Below, piece after piece: positions 7,157 through 15,188 of a DNA stretch of 49,052 nt; the first letter of the stretch is position 1, and each line of letters begins with the position of its first letter. The translations under genes were made by a program, and so were the position numbers. Origin of the DNA: Candidatus Heimdallarchaeota archaeon (GTDB taxonomy: Archaea > Asgardarchaeota > Heimdallarchaeia > Heimdallarchaeales > Kariarchaeaceae); NCBI GenBank assembly GCA_015522385.1, contig WAMJ01000289.1:1-49052 (forward strand), read 5' to 3'. The notes beneath the pieces are model-generated. The model was given only the letters and a program-made list of their open reading frames with translations. It did no database searches and was not told the DNA's origin.

Positions 7157-8341
7157 CTACTCTTCGTCCTCACTGTATGGAATACCTATGCTCTTGGGGG
7201 CACGGGCCTTGCCGATCACACCCGCGAGCGCCAGAATGGTGACAATAAATGGTATCATCTGATAGAACTCAATAGGAACTACGAATCCCTTGATACCACC
7301 TGCGCTCAGATTGATCCCGAAGGCAAAGAAGAAACCAAAGAGGAATGAAGCCAGAGCTGCACCGATAATAGTCCACTTCCCGAAAATCATCGCAGCGAGT
7401 GCGAGGAAACCCTTGCCACCAGTCATCCCACTTATGAATTTGTTGGAAGTCCCGATAGAGAGGATTGTCCCACCAAGTCCACCGAGAGCTCCCGAGAGGA
7501 TAACTGCGAAGTACTGGTACAGCCTGACATTGATTCCTGCGGTCGCTGCTGCCTGCGGATGCTCTCCTATCACCCGGATCCTCAGACCGTACTTGGTCTT
7601 GAAAAGGAAGATATGACAAGCAGGTACTAGTGCAATTGCTATGTAGGTAAGTGGATTGTGGTTGTTGAGCATCCCGAAAACATCAGGAACCAATCTAAGT
7701 ACTCCACCAATTCCAGGAACATTGTAGTAATTGGCAAGGATGAAGAAATCGTAGATTGGTCCGATAAGGGGTATTTGTGTAATATCGACGGGTGAGAAAG
7801 AGGCGACTGGATCTGATCTTGCTGGTTCCCAGATCGCGCGGTTCAGCACCTCGGTAACCCCAAGTGCGAGGAGGTTGACCGCTACACCCGTCACCACCTG
7901 CTCTGCTTTGAAGGTGATGGTGAGAACTGCATGGAGAAGTCCAAGAACCGCTCCAGCAAATATTCCACCAAGTGTAGCAAGCCAGACATTACCAGTGAGA
8001 TAGGAGACGTATACCGAGAACCAAGCGCTCCAAATCATTATTCCCTCGAGGCCGATATTGATAACTCCAGCCCTCTCATTGAAGGTTGCACCGACGGCAG
8101 TGATCATGATCGGAACACTCAGCGCGACCATAGAGCTCAGCATGGTGGGATCCATGACCTCTCTAAAGACAAAGATATTGAGAGCATACAGACTGTATAC
8201 TTCTCCTAAACCCAGTACAGACGAGAGTACGAAGAGATAGACTACCAGTATCTCGTAAGCAATGAGGAAGGAGAGGATGAACTTCACCCACCTATTCTTG
8301 GTCAGGGTCTTACTATCAAGCAAGGATTTCAGGCTACTCAT
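7157..8341 (-). CDS. BMP-family ABC importer, permease 2
   Basis: The 394-residue integral membrane protein has about eight to ten hydrophobic segments and the family signature FNERAGVINIGLEGIM, typical of permeases of BMP-type (nucleoside or purine-related) importers. ATG 8341 overlaps the upstream permease stop as ATGA, indicating translational coupling in an operon of ATPase, permease 1 and permease 2. It should pair with permease 1 to form the channel. The C-terminus is a charged tail. Substrate cannot be read from sequence; nucleosides are the best-known substrates of this family. Confidence 0.9.
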   Translation of the reverse strand: MSSLKSLLDSKTLTKNRWVKFILSFLIAYEILVVYLFVLSSVLGLGEVYSLYALNIFVFREVMDPTMLSSMVALSVPIMITAVGATFNERAGVINIGLEGIMIWSAWFSVYVSYLTGNVWLATLGGIFAGAVLGLLHAVLTITFKAEQVVTGVAVNLLALGVTEVLNRAIWEPARSDPVASFSPVDITQIPLIGPIYDFFILANYYNVPGIGGVLRLVPDVFGMLNNHNPLTYIAIALVPACHIFLFKTKYGLRIRVIGEHPQAAATAGINVRLYQYFAVILSGALGGLGGTILSIGTSNKFISGMTGGKGFLALAAMIFGKWTIIGAALASFLFGFFFAFGINLSAGGIKGFVVPIEFYQMIPFIVTILALAGVIGKARAPKSIGIPYSEDEE

Positions 8342-9537
8342 TTGTCTGCACCTCCTTCCTCGACCGGAGGATCACTATGACCTCCGTTATACTCTTCGTC
8401 AAGGTCTTTGGGTTTAGCGATCTTAGTGAGAAGGTCAATCAACCTGCTACTGATCAGAGGGGCTGCAATGAAGATGATCAATGTCGCCTGAAGGGTGAAG
8501 ATCAGGAATTTCGAGATGTCCGTGTTAGACTCGAGGTTGAGACTACCCTGCTTCAAATATCCGAACAGTAAAGCAGACAAGATGATCCACAGAGCTGAGT
8601 TCTGGGCGACAAGAGCTACTGCAATGCCGTCGAACCCGAGTGTACCCTCACTGTTGAAGATGTACTTGCTGTAGTTACCCTGAACCTGCAAGGCACCTGC
8701 AAGCCCAGCAAGTCCACCGCTTATCATCATGGACGAGATAATCGCCCAGTCTGTGTTTATTCCAGAAGCCCGTGCGGCGCTGATATTTTCCCCGACCGCT
8801 CGAACACGGTAACCGTATCTGGTCTTTTCGATAACGAACCATATTATGATCGCAGAGAGAATGGTCGGGAGGATGGACCAGTCGAGGAATGTCGAGAAGT
8901 CCTTGTTAATGAGGGGAATAGCAGCTGAAGAGTGGATGGGTCTAGTCTGTCCATAAGCATCTACCAATGACTTATCGACAAATGGTGAGTAAGACTGTGA
9001 GACAACAAGATACCTGACCAACGACAGTGCTATCTGGTTCATCATGATGGTGACAATGACCTCGTGGGCACCCGTCTTCGCCTTGAGCCATCCGGGTATC
9101 CCACCCCATATCAGTCCCGCGATTATTCCGACAACCATAGTGGCAGGTACCATCAAGACTGGAGTAAGCAGGAACCTCAGGGAGGGAGTGGATGGTACGA
9201 TATTTGCAGCGAATATTCCTGCTGCGGCACCCCCCACAATCATTTGACCTTGGCTGCCGATGTTGAACAGTCCGGCCTTGAAAGCCACTGCGACAGAAAG
9301 CCCGGTGAGGATGAGTGGTCCTGTCCAGAAGATGATGAGAGCAAGCATGTCTGGGTTGAGAAGTGGCTCGAAGAAAGTCTTGTTGAAGACCAACCCCACG
9401 TCAACTTCATTTCCAAGGACATTTAGAATTAAAATGAGGACAAGGATTGAGATGAAGCTGAGGATAAAGGACATAACTGTAACCATTATTGTCTTCATCC
9501 GGGTGTCTGTCGCAAGAGCGCCTAGATTTAGACTCAT
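8338..9537 (-). CDS. BMP-family ABC importer, permease 1
   Basis: The 399-residue membrane protein carries the paired signature FKAGLFNIGSQGQMIVGG and multiple transmembrane segments, starting with an N-terminal helix near residues 15-40. The segment GAHEVIVTIMMNQIALSL is also typical of this permease type. It overlaps by 4 nt with both the ATPase gene upstream and permease 2 downstream. The polar C-terminus (after about residue 375) is cytoplasmic. Together with permease 2 it forms the transmembrane heterodimer of the importer. Confidence 0.9.
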   Translation of the reverse strand: MSLNLGALATDTRMKTIMVTVMSFILSFISILVLILILNVLGNEVDVGLVFNKTFFEPLLNPDMLALIIFWTGPLILTGLSVAVAFKAGLFNIGSQGQMIVGGAAAGIFAANIVPSTPSLRFLLTPVLMVPATMVVGIIAGLIWGGIPGWLKAKTGAHEVIVTIMMNQIALSLVRYLVVSQSYSPFVDKSLVDAYGQTRPIHSSAAIPLINKDFSTFLDWSILPTILSAIIIWFVIEKTRYGYRVRAVGENISAARASGINTDWAIISSMMISGGLAGLAGALQVQGNYSKYIFNSEGTLGFDGIAVALVAQNSALWIILSALLFGYLKQGSLNLESNTDISKFLIFTLQATLIIFIAAPLISSRLIDLLTKIAKPKDLDEEYNGGHSDPPVEEGGADK

Positions 9538-11180
9538 TCTACCATCTCCTCCTCGCCACCGATCATGAGATGTGACAACCGTTCCATACCGATCTCATCG
9601 ATTGTGCCATCGGCAACTTTTCTACCAGAATACATGACGAGCAGTCTATCCGAGAGGGTGAGTACCTCGTCCAAATCAGAAGAGACAAGTAGGATAGCAG
9701 TTCCCTGATTCCTAAGAGCAATGAGCTCTTCGTGAATTTTTTGCATAACTCCTATGTCCACCCCCCTTGTGGGTTGGTTAACAATCAGGATCTTTGGGTT
9801 CTTGGAGATCTCACGACCAACGATGACCTTCTGCTGGTTTCCACCACTGAGGTTCTTTATCTTGGAATTGACGCTTGGTGTTTTTACAGTGAATCTCCGG
9901 ACAATATCCCTTGCTGCAGATGTCATGATCGAGACGGGCAGAGTGAGCTTTGACAAGAAACCACGATGCTCAGTCTGATGAGGAACAGCTAGATCCTCCT
10001 GCTCATGGTACGCGAGCCAGACATTCTCCGATACCGAGAAATTGGGCACAATTCCTTCCTTACCCCTGTCTTCTGGGACATAGCTAATACCCTGAGATAT
10101 TCTCTGCATAATGGAGAGTGTGTTGAGAAGCGTCTCTTTTCCTTCATCGATGATGTATATCTCACCGTCCTCGATATGCTCTGTACCAACTATACCACTT
10201 ACTAATTCAGTCTGACCATTGCCCTGTACACCTGCGATCCCGAGTATCTCGTTCTTTTTGAGTTCGAAGCTTACTTTATCCACAGCATCCTTACCAGAAA
10301 ACTTGTCAACGATCCTCAAGTTGTTGACCTTAAGTACCGTTTCTCCTGCAGGAAGCTCGATTCTGTCAAGTTGCCTCTGTACTCTTCTCCCAACGACCAT
10401 CTCAGCAAGACTCTCACGTGTAGCATCCTTCGGAAGCACTGATCCTACAACCCGCCCCTGCCTCATGACAACTATACGGTCTGCAACTTCGAGAGGTTCA
10501 TTGAGCTTGTGAGTGATAAATAGTATTGATTTGCCCGAATCCTTGAGTCTCCTCATGGTCGCAAAAAGCTCCTCCGACTCTTTGGGTGTGAGAACAGCAG
10601 TCGGCTCGTCCAAGATCAATAATTCAGAGTTTCGGTAGAGTTGTTTAATGATCTCAACTCTCTGCTTCAGACCAACCGGCAGGTCTTCAACGATTGCCTC
10701 TGGGTTGATCGGGAGTCCAAAGTCTTCGGATATCTTTTTCACCTTGGCTATTGAAGCCTCTCTATCGATAAATACTCCCCTTTTGGTGATTTCGTCACCC
10801 AAGGTTATGTTTTCGTAGACAGTAAAAGGTTCAACCAATTGGAAATGTTGGTAGACCATACCAATGCCAAGTTCCATTGTGAATCGGGGATTCTCGAGCT
10901 CAGTCCTAACAAGATTATTGCTCACTGTATGTTGCGTGAACCATGAATGGTCAATAGCAACATATCCGGCGTCTGGTTTGTACAACCCAGATATGATCTT
11001 CATCAGAGTCGATTTTCCTGCTCCATTCTCCCCAAGTATCGCAAGAATCTCCCCTGGATAGTACTCCATCGAGACCTCATCCAGTGCGAGAACTCCTGGG
11101 AACTTCTTTGTCACTCCATTGATGGTTAGGATCGGAGAATCGTGTGTCCCTACCATAGGCTCGTCATTAGAAACACTCAC
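9534..11180 (-). CDS. BMP-family ABC importer, double ATPase
   Basis: The 548-residue protein contains two fused ABC domains. The first has Walker A GENGAGKST (about residue 53), signature LPVGLKQRVE and Walker B LLILDEPTAVL. The second has a divergent P-loop GVQGNGQTEL, signature LSGGNQQKV and a Walker B ILIVNQPTRGVD with N-Q where D-E is usual; such asymmetry is normal in this family (RbsA/YufO type). It starts at GTG 11180 with a TATA (CTTTTAATT on the minus strand) about 25 nt upstream. It is the first gene of the three-gene operon and powers the permeases. Confidence 0.93.
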   Translation of the reverse strand: MSVSNDEPMVGTHDSPILTINGVTKKFPGVLALDEVSMEYYPGEILAILGENGAGKSTLMKIISGLYKPDAGYVAIDHSWFTQHTVSNNLVRTELENPRFTMELGIGMVYQHFQLVEPFTVYENITLGDEITKRGVFIDREASIAKVKKISEDFGLPINPEAIVEDLPVGLKQRVEIIKQLYRNSELLILDEPTAVLTPKESEELFATMRRLKDSGKSILFITHKLNEPLEVADRIVVMRQGRVVGSVLPKDATRESLAEMVVGRRVQRQLDRIELPAGETVLKVNNLRIVDKFSGKDAVDKVSFELKKNEILGIAGVQGNGQTELVSGIVGTEHIEDGEIYIIDEGKETLLNTLSIMQRISQGISYVPEDRGKEGIVPNFSVSENVWLAYHEQEDLAVPHQTEHRGFLSKLTLPVSIMTSAARDIVRRFTVKTPSVNSKIKNLSGGNQQKVIVGREISKNPKILIVNQPTRGVDIGVMQKIHEELIALRNQGTAILLVSSDLDEVLTLSDRLLVMYSGRKVADGTIDEIGMERLSHLMIGGEEEMVE

Positions 11181-11392
11181 TGTATCCCCATCATCTGAGG
11201 AATTAAAAGCCTGTAGTTTCTCATAATTTCGATATTATCAATTCAGTGAGTTTTTTGGGTTAACTCGAAACCAGTCTATAACTTACTCCACAGAACGTAC
11301 ATTACATACCATGATGAAAATCACCTCGCGGATAAGAATACAGAATCTTGTGAATAGAATAATTCAAGTATTCATACAAATAGAGGTGAAAC
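11181..11392. promoter_or_regulatory. Divergent promoter region between ABC operon and CoA-binding gene
   Basis: On the minus strand CTTTTAATT at 11202-11210 is about 25 nt before the GTG of the ABC ATPase, consistent with a leaderless start. On the plus strand AGAGGTGA at 11382-11389 is a ribosome-binding site that supports the GTG at 11393. I saw no clear operator. Confidence 0.45.
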
Positions 11393-11809
11393 GTGGTCAC
11401 CGATGAATTCATGCGATCGTTCCTCACAGAACCAAAACGGATAGCAATTGTAGGAGCATCTTCACTTATAGACCGGGCAAGCAACGAGATCATGCAGTTC
11501 CTCTCTAAAAGGGGACACCGCATATATCCGATTCATCCGATCGAGAAGGAGATATTAGGACTACCAGTTACTAGATTTCTTAAGGATATTGAGGAAGAAG
11601 TCGATGCAGTCATAATATACCTCAGTAAGAGAAATGTACGTGATCAGATCAAGGTGGCAGTGGAGAAGCGGATTCCAGTAATCTGGCTTCCCCTTGGCAT
11701 CACCTCTGAGGAGGGAAGGAACCTTGTCGAATCCGCAGGTCTCGTCTTCGTCGAGGACCGATGTCCAAAGATCGAGTGGAAACGACTCGGATTGACCCAT
11801 GGTGTATGA
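11393..11809 (+). CDS. CoA-binding domain protein (YccU/COG1832 type)
   Basis: The 138-residue protein is a single Rossmann-like CoA-binding domain: KRIAIVGASSLIDRASNEIMQFLSKRGHRIYPIHP at the start, DAVIIYLSKRN in the middle, VIWLPLGITSEEGRNL and the conserved end FVEDRCPKIE. It resembles the stand-alone CoA-binding proteins related to the succinyl-CoA synthetase alpha subunit. GTG at 11393 is preferred because of the AGAGGTGA site just upstream; the ATG at codon 7 is less well placed. The cellular role is unknown; its position next to the transporter may be coincidental. Confidence 0.85.
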   Translation: MVTDEFMRSFLTEPKRIAIVGASSLIDRASNEIMQFLSKRGHRIYPIHPIEKEILGLPVTRFLKDIEEEVDAVIIYLSKRNVRDQIKVAVEKRIPVIWLPLGITSEEGRNLVESAGLVFVEDRCPKIEWKRLGLTHGV

Positions 11810-12404
11810 GAATAGGAAGGCGGGTTACGTTCGTCAGAAGGAGAGTACGAAATTCGCTATTATTTTCAGATATAACAATTAATTTCGGAAATATTGTACA
11901 TTAGTACGGTTGGTAAGAAAATATCGAACTTATTGCTGAATATTGAATCTATTTCAATAGAATAGACTTAGACACCTCTGGTTAATCACCCATGATAGTT
12001 AGCTACAGACAGGTTTGAATAAGTGGCAAATTAAGCTTTCTGCAGATATTTTATATTCGGAAGCGACATCCAGCAGTATTTGAAGAATTGTAGCATATTT
12101 TTCTTAATTACAGCGAATATAGGCTTAAATCTAAATACCCTGAAAGGAATTGCACAATTTTTAGGAAAATATAGACACATATTTTACAGCACATCAGAAT
12201 CACTATTCGTATTCCGCGACTCGATTAATCCTCGCGATTCGTATTATATATAAGTAATTCGTACCACTTTTGAAAGATGGAACTGCATATCGGACGAACT
12301 ATGCATAAATTCATAAATTGATGCATCACTTCTTTCGACGCGAAGACTTTATTTATTCTTCGATAATAACTTGTTATACTCAAAGAGAGTTCGGTGATAA
12401 ACAA
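11810..12404. promoter_or_regulatory. Long AT-rich region upstream of the regulator, with ATTCGTA repeats
   Basis: About 600 nt without a convincing gene. Three exact copies of ATTCGTA start at 12205, 12237 and 12257. Between the first two lies an imperfect dyad, CGCGA then TCGCG, at about 12216-12236. A strong TATA (TTATATATAA, 12244-12253) and a second one (CTTTATTTAT, 12347-12356) follow, and GGTGAT at 12392-12397 is the ribosome-binding site for the regulator. The repeats look like a control region for the regulator or the binding-protein gene. Confidence 0.4.
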
Positions 12405-12674
12405 ATGGTAAACAACGACAAACTCCCTGATAACGCAATCATACTACTCAGATTCCTCCACGACCATGGTAGAAAAACCCAGAAGGAGATCATCCAGACC
12501 CTCGGTCTTCCCATAAGGTCTGTGCGCTACTGCATTAGGCGCCTCCAGGAGCGGCAACTGATCGTTAAATATCCCAACCTTAGGGACATGCGATCGGTCT
12601 TCTACCAGCTCAACACTGACTTCGTCGCAGAGACGGAAGCCATCCTCGAGCGCGGTGAGGACATCGTCGCTTAG
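12405..12674 (+). CDS. Small winged-helix transcriptional regulator
   Basis: From ATG 12405 the product has 89 residues and is a single winged-helix domain: LPDNAIILLRFLHDHG, then the helix-turn-helix QKEIIQTLGLPIRSVRYCIRRL and the wing QLIVKYPNLRDMRSVFYQLN. It resembles MarR/TrmB-type DNA-binding cores without an effector domain. The start is chosen because GGTGAT lies 7 nt upstream; a longer reading from 12318/12321 adds 28-29 residues with no domain character. It directly precedes the substrate-binding-protein gene, so local control of the importer is a reasonable inference. Confidence 0.75.
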   Translation: MVNNDKLPDNAIILLRFLHDHGRKTQKEIIQTLGLPIRSVRYCIRRLQERQLIVKYPNLRDMRSVFYQLNTDFVAETEAILERGEDIVA

Positions 12675-12779
12675 AGAAAATCTGTATTTAAAGAATAAAT
12701 ATAGATAATTTCAACTTATAACTTTCGTAATGCTTTAAAAGTTTTAGCAGATATTTGACATAACCTGAGGGTTAGAATT

Positions 12780-13937
12780 ATGAACAAGAAAATATTCACA
12801 TTTTTCGCCATGTCACTGCTTATGGCAGGAATGATTGCTGGTATCAGCGCTCAGACCTTTAGCAGTGGTGAGACAAATGTCAAGATCGCGGTGGTCTTCT
12901 CCACAGGTGGTCTGGGAGATAAATCTTTCAACGACGCTGCAAATCTTGGACTGCAGAACGCGATTACCAAGTACAATCTCTCCACTGATCAGTATGCAAC
13001 AACCGAGCCTAAGGACGTTGCAGAGATCAACACAGCCATCGAGGGCTATGCAGCAGATGGATCCTATGATCTCATCATTGCTATTGGGTTCTCCTCCGCT
13101 GGAGGTGTTAACGAGTCAGCTCTGGCTCACCCAGACCAGAAGTTCATGATCGTTGACTCTGTTGTCGATCTTCCGAACGTTGCTTCTGTCGTTTTCAAAG
13201 AGCACGAGGGTAGCTTCCTTGCAGGGGCTATGGCAGCGATGGTCAGCGAGACAGGCAAGATTGCCTTCCTCGGAGGTCTGGACATTCCCCTGATCAACAA
13301 GTTCCTCGCTGGATATCAGCAGGGTGCTAAGTACATCAACTCCGATATCATCGTAAGCTATGCATACGCACCAAACCCAGACAACCCTTGGAATGACGTT
13401 GATGGAGGAAAGACTGTAGCCAACCAGTTCATCTCCGACGGTGCGGATATCGTCTATGCCGCAGCTGGAGCAACTGGAGAGGGGGTATTCAACGCAGTCG
13501 GTGAGGCAAGAGACAGTGGAAAGACCGTCTACGCAATCGGTGTTGACTCCAACCAAGACTACCTCCTCGAGGGTGGTATTCTTACTTCAATGGTCAAGAG
13601 GGTAGACGTTGCAGTTGAGACTCAGATCGACGCTATTGTAGATGGTACATGGGCAGCTGGTCTGACCTCTCTGGGACTGAAAGAGGATGGGGTAGGAATC
13701 ACCGAGATGGAGTTCACACAGGATGAGGCAAACGCGATCTACGAGGGTTCGACCACAAGGATGCAGAAGATCGAGGAGATCAAAGCAGACATCATTGCTG
13801 GAACAATCGTCGTCTCTGAGATCCCTGACACAGATGTCCAAGAGACGGAGGAGACACCTGCACCACTCGCAATCGCACCCGTTTTCCTCGGAATGATCGC
13901 AGTGGTCTTTGTTGTACGCAGAAAGAAGCTTATCTAA
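12780..13937 (+). CDS. BMP-family substrate-binding protein, C-terminally anchored
   Basis: The 385-residue protein has an N-terminal signal sequence (MNKKIFTFFAMSLLMAGMIAG) and then the BMP/PnrA-type core: VVFSTGGLGDKSFNDAANLG, IIAIGFSSAGGVN, HEGSFLAGAMAAMV and YAIGVDSNQD. It is the extracytoplasmic receptor for the importer encoded on the opposite strand. No lipobox cysteine follows the signal. Instead, an acidic Thr/Pro spacer leads to a hydrophobic helix and the positive end RRKKLI, so anchoring is probably by a C-terminal membrane helix. TATA GCTTTAAAAG at about 12730-12739 and GAGGGTTAG precede the ATG. Confidence 0.93.
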   Translation: MNKKIFTFFAMSLLMAGMIAGISAQTFSSGETNVKIAVVFSTGGLGDKSFNDAANLGLQNAITKYNLSTDQYATTEPKDVAEINTAIEGYAADGSYDLIIAIGFSSAGGVNESALAHPDQKFMIVDSVVDLPNVASVVFKEHEGSFLAGAMAAMVSETGKIAFLGGLDIPLINKFLAGYQQGAKYINSDIIVSYAYAPNPDNPWNDVDGGKTVANQFISDGADIVYAAAGATGEGVFNAVGEARDSGKTVYAIGVDSNQDYLLEGGILTSMVKRVDVAVETQIDAIVDGTWAAGLTSLGLKEDGVGITEMEFTQDEANAIYEGSTTRMQKIEEIKADIIAGTIVVSEIPDTDVQETEETPAPLAIAPVFLGMIAVVFVVRRKKLI

Positions 13938-13967
13938 ATAGCAATTAATTTGAATTCTTGATAGTTG

Positions 13968-14771
13968 TCAAAGCCTATACTTCTCAATATGGGGATATTG
14001 TCCCTTAGGATCTACAAGCTGAAGTGATTCTGTGACGCACGAAAGGAACTTCAGTGATGAGGGGAGCTTTAAATCAGATAGAGGGTTCGCACTTGCCTCC
14101 AGACGTAGCAGATTGCTACCCCTGAGATCAAGGTCACCAGACAGGCTATTTCGTGCGATTGAGAGGAATTCAAGAGATATTGGAAGATCGGGGAGCGATG
14201 AGATTTTATTGTTATCAAGTATGAGAACCCTTAATCGAGGAAATAGCTTCGCCAAGTCGTCGGGAAGTTCTCTGATGGAATTATTTCGAAGGTTGAGGAA
14301 TTCCACACTTCTAGGAAGATCTGGGAAGGCTTCTATAGAATTATCAGCAAGTACAACCACCTTCAGTTTCTCGGATTTGGGAAGTTCTATACTCGAAATT
14401 GAATTAACCCTCAGATCGAGGGAGAGGAGGTGAGGGAGAAAAAGTGTGGGAACACCAGTAAGCTTATTGTACGATAGATCCAGTATTTCCAGTTTTACCA
14501 TAGAATCAGTGAATCCAACGGAGCCAATTCTGCAGTTATGTAGGACGAGCTGGGTCAGTTGTTCTAATTTTTCAATGTGTGGTAGAATTGTCATGCAGTC
14601 CTTGCTGTATATTCCAATCTCTGCTATATGTTTGAACTTGATAACGACTGTATCCAAGTTTTTCTCCAGATGAGTCTGTAGTTTGAAGGAAGTTCCAAGA
14701 GATGAGGCTATATCTCTGAGTACTCCATAGTCGTGATCAGAAATTCTCATTCCGTCAATAAGGTAACCCAC
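13968..14771 (-). CDS. Leucine-rich-repeat protein
   Basis: The 267-residue protein has no signal peptide and contains about eight tandem LRR units from residue 70 onward, with cores such as LEILDLSYNKLTGVP, LLSLDLRVNSISSIE, VEFLNLRNNSIRELP and LRVLILDNNKISSLP. The repeat length of 20-24 and the LxxLxLxxNxIxxLP pattern are those of intracellular LRRs seen in eukaryotes and some prokaryotes. LRRs bind proteins; the partner is unknown. It diverges from a zinc-ribbon gene. A cytoplasmic scaffold role is an inference. Confidence 0.85.
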   Translation of the reverse strand: MGYLIDGMRISDHDYGVLRDIASSLGTSFKLQTHLEKNLDTVVIKFKHIAEIGIYSKDCMTILPHIEKLEQLTQLVLHNCRIGSVGFTDSMVKLEILDLSYNKLTGVPTLFLPHLLSLDLRVNSISSIELPKSEKLKVVVLADNSIEAFPDLPRSVEFLNLRNNSIRELPDDLAKLFPRLRVLILDNNKISSLPDLPISLEFLSIARNSLSGDLDLRGSNLLRLEASANPLSDLKLPSSLKFLSCVTESLQLVDPKGQYPHIEKYRL

Positions 14772-14864
14772 AGTATACAGGGTTATAGGTATTATTTGGA
14801 TATTGGCTTGGCTAGGGTCTACCTTTGCAAAGTATTATTACCACCAAGTGTAAATGATTATTCA

Positions 14865-15188
14865 ATGCCATTACCTGGACAGTACTTCTGTAAGTCTTGC
14901 ATGAAACCCATTGCATCACCCAGAAACGAAGGAAAATGTGATAGCTGCCTCTCTAAAGAGTACACAGCAATCAGAGGAGGTGTGTTTTGTGATCACTGTG
15001 GAAAGAACGGGGCTCGAGACCTCATCTACCTCAACAAGAAGACCAAGAAAAGGTACTGTGTGGACTGTAGAGCCACATTCTATAAAACTCTCATTATCAA
15101 GGGAATGGAGAATGAAGTTGCAAATAAAATCCTCATCGAAGACTTTGTGCTTCTGAACGATCCGATGAAGAAGAAGAAGAAGGTATGA
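14865..15188 (+). CDS. Multi-zinc-ribbon protein
   Basis: From ATG 14865 the product has 107 residues with four CXXC knuckles: CKSC (9-12), CDSC (25-28), CDHC (42-45) and CVDC (65-68), forming two zinc ribbons, then a helical C-terminus ending in a run of lysines. The longer upstream reading would overlap the divergent LRR gene and shows no domain, so the internal ATG is preferred; AGTATTATTA lies about 30 nt upstream. The basic tail suggests nucleic-acid or ribosome contact. The stop TGA abuts the stop of the convergent ThyX-like gene with no gap. Confidence 0.7.
   Translation: MPLPGQYFCKSCMKPIASPRNEGKCDSCLSKEYTAIRGGVFCDHCGKNGARDLIYLNKKTKKRYCVDCRATFYKTLIIKGMENEVANKILIEDFVLLNDPMKKKKKV

Noticed and set aside
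7290..10512. Several plus-strand frames of 60-120 codons across the ABC operon
   Set aside because: They are antisense to three secure transporter genes, and their Pro/Ser/Arg-rich sequences are typical of shadow frames.
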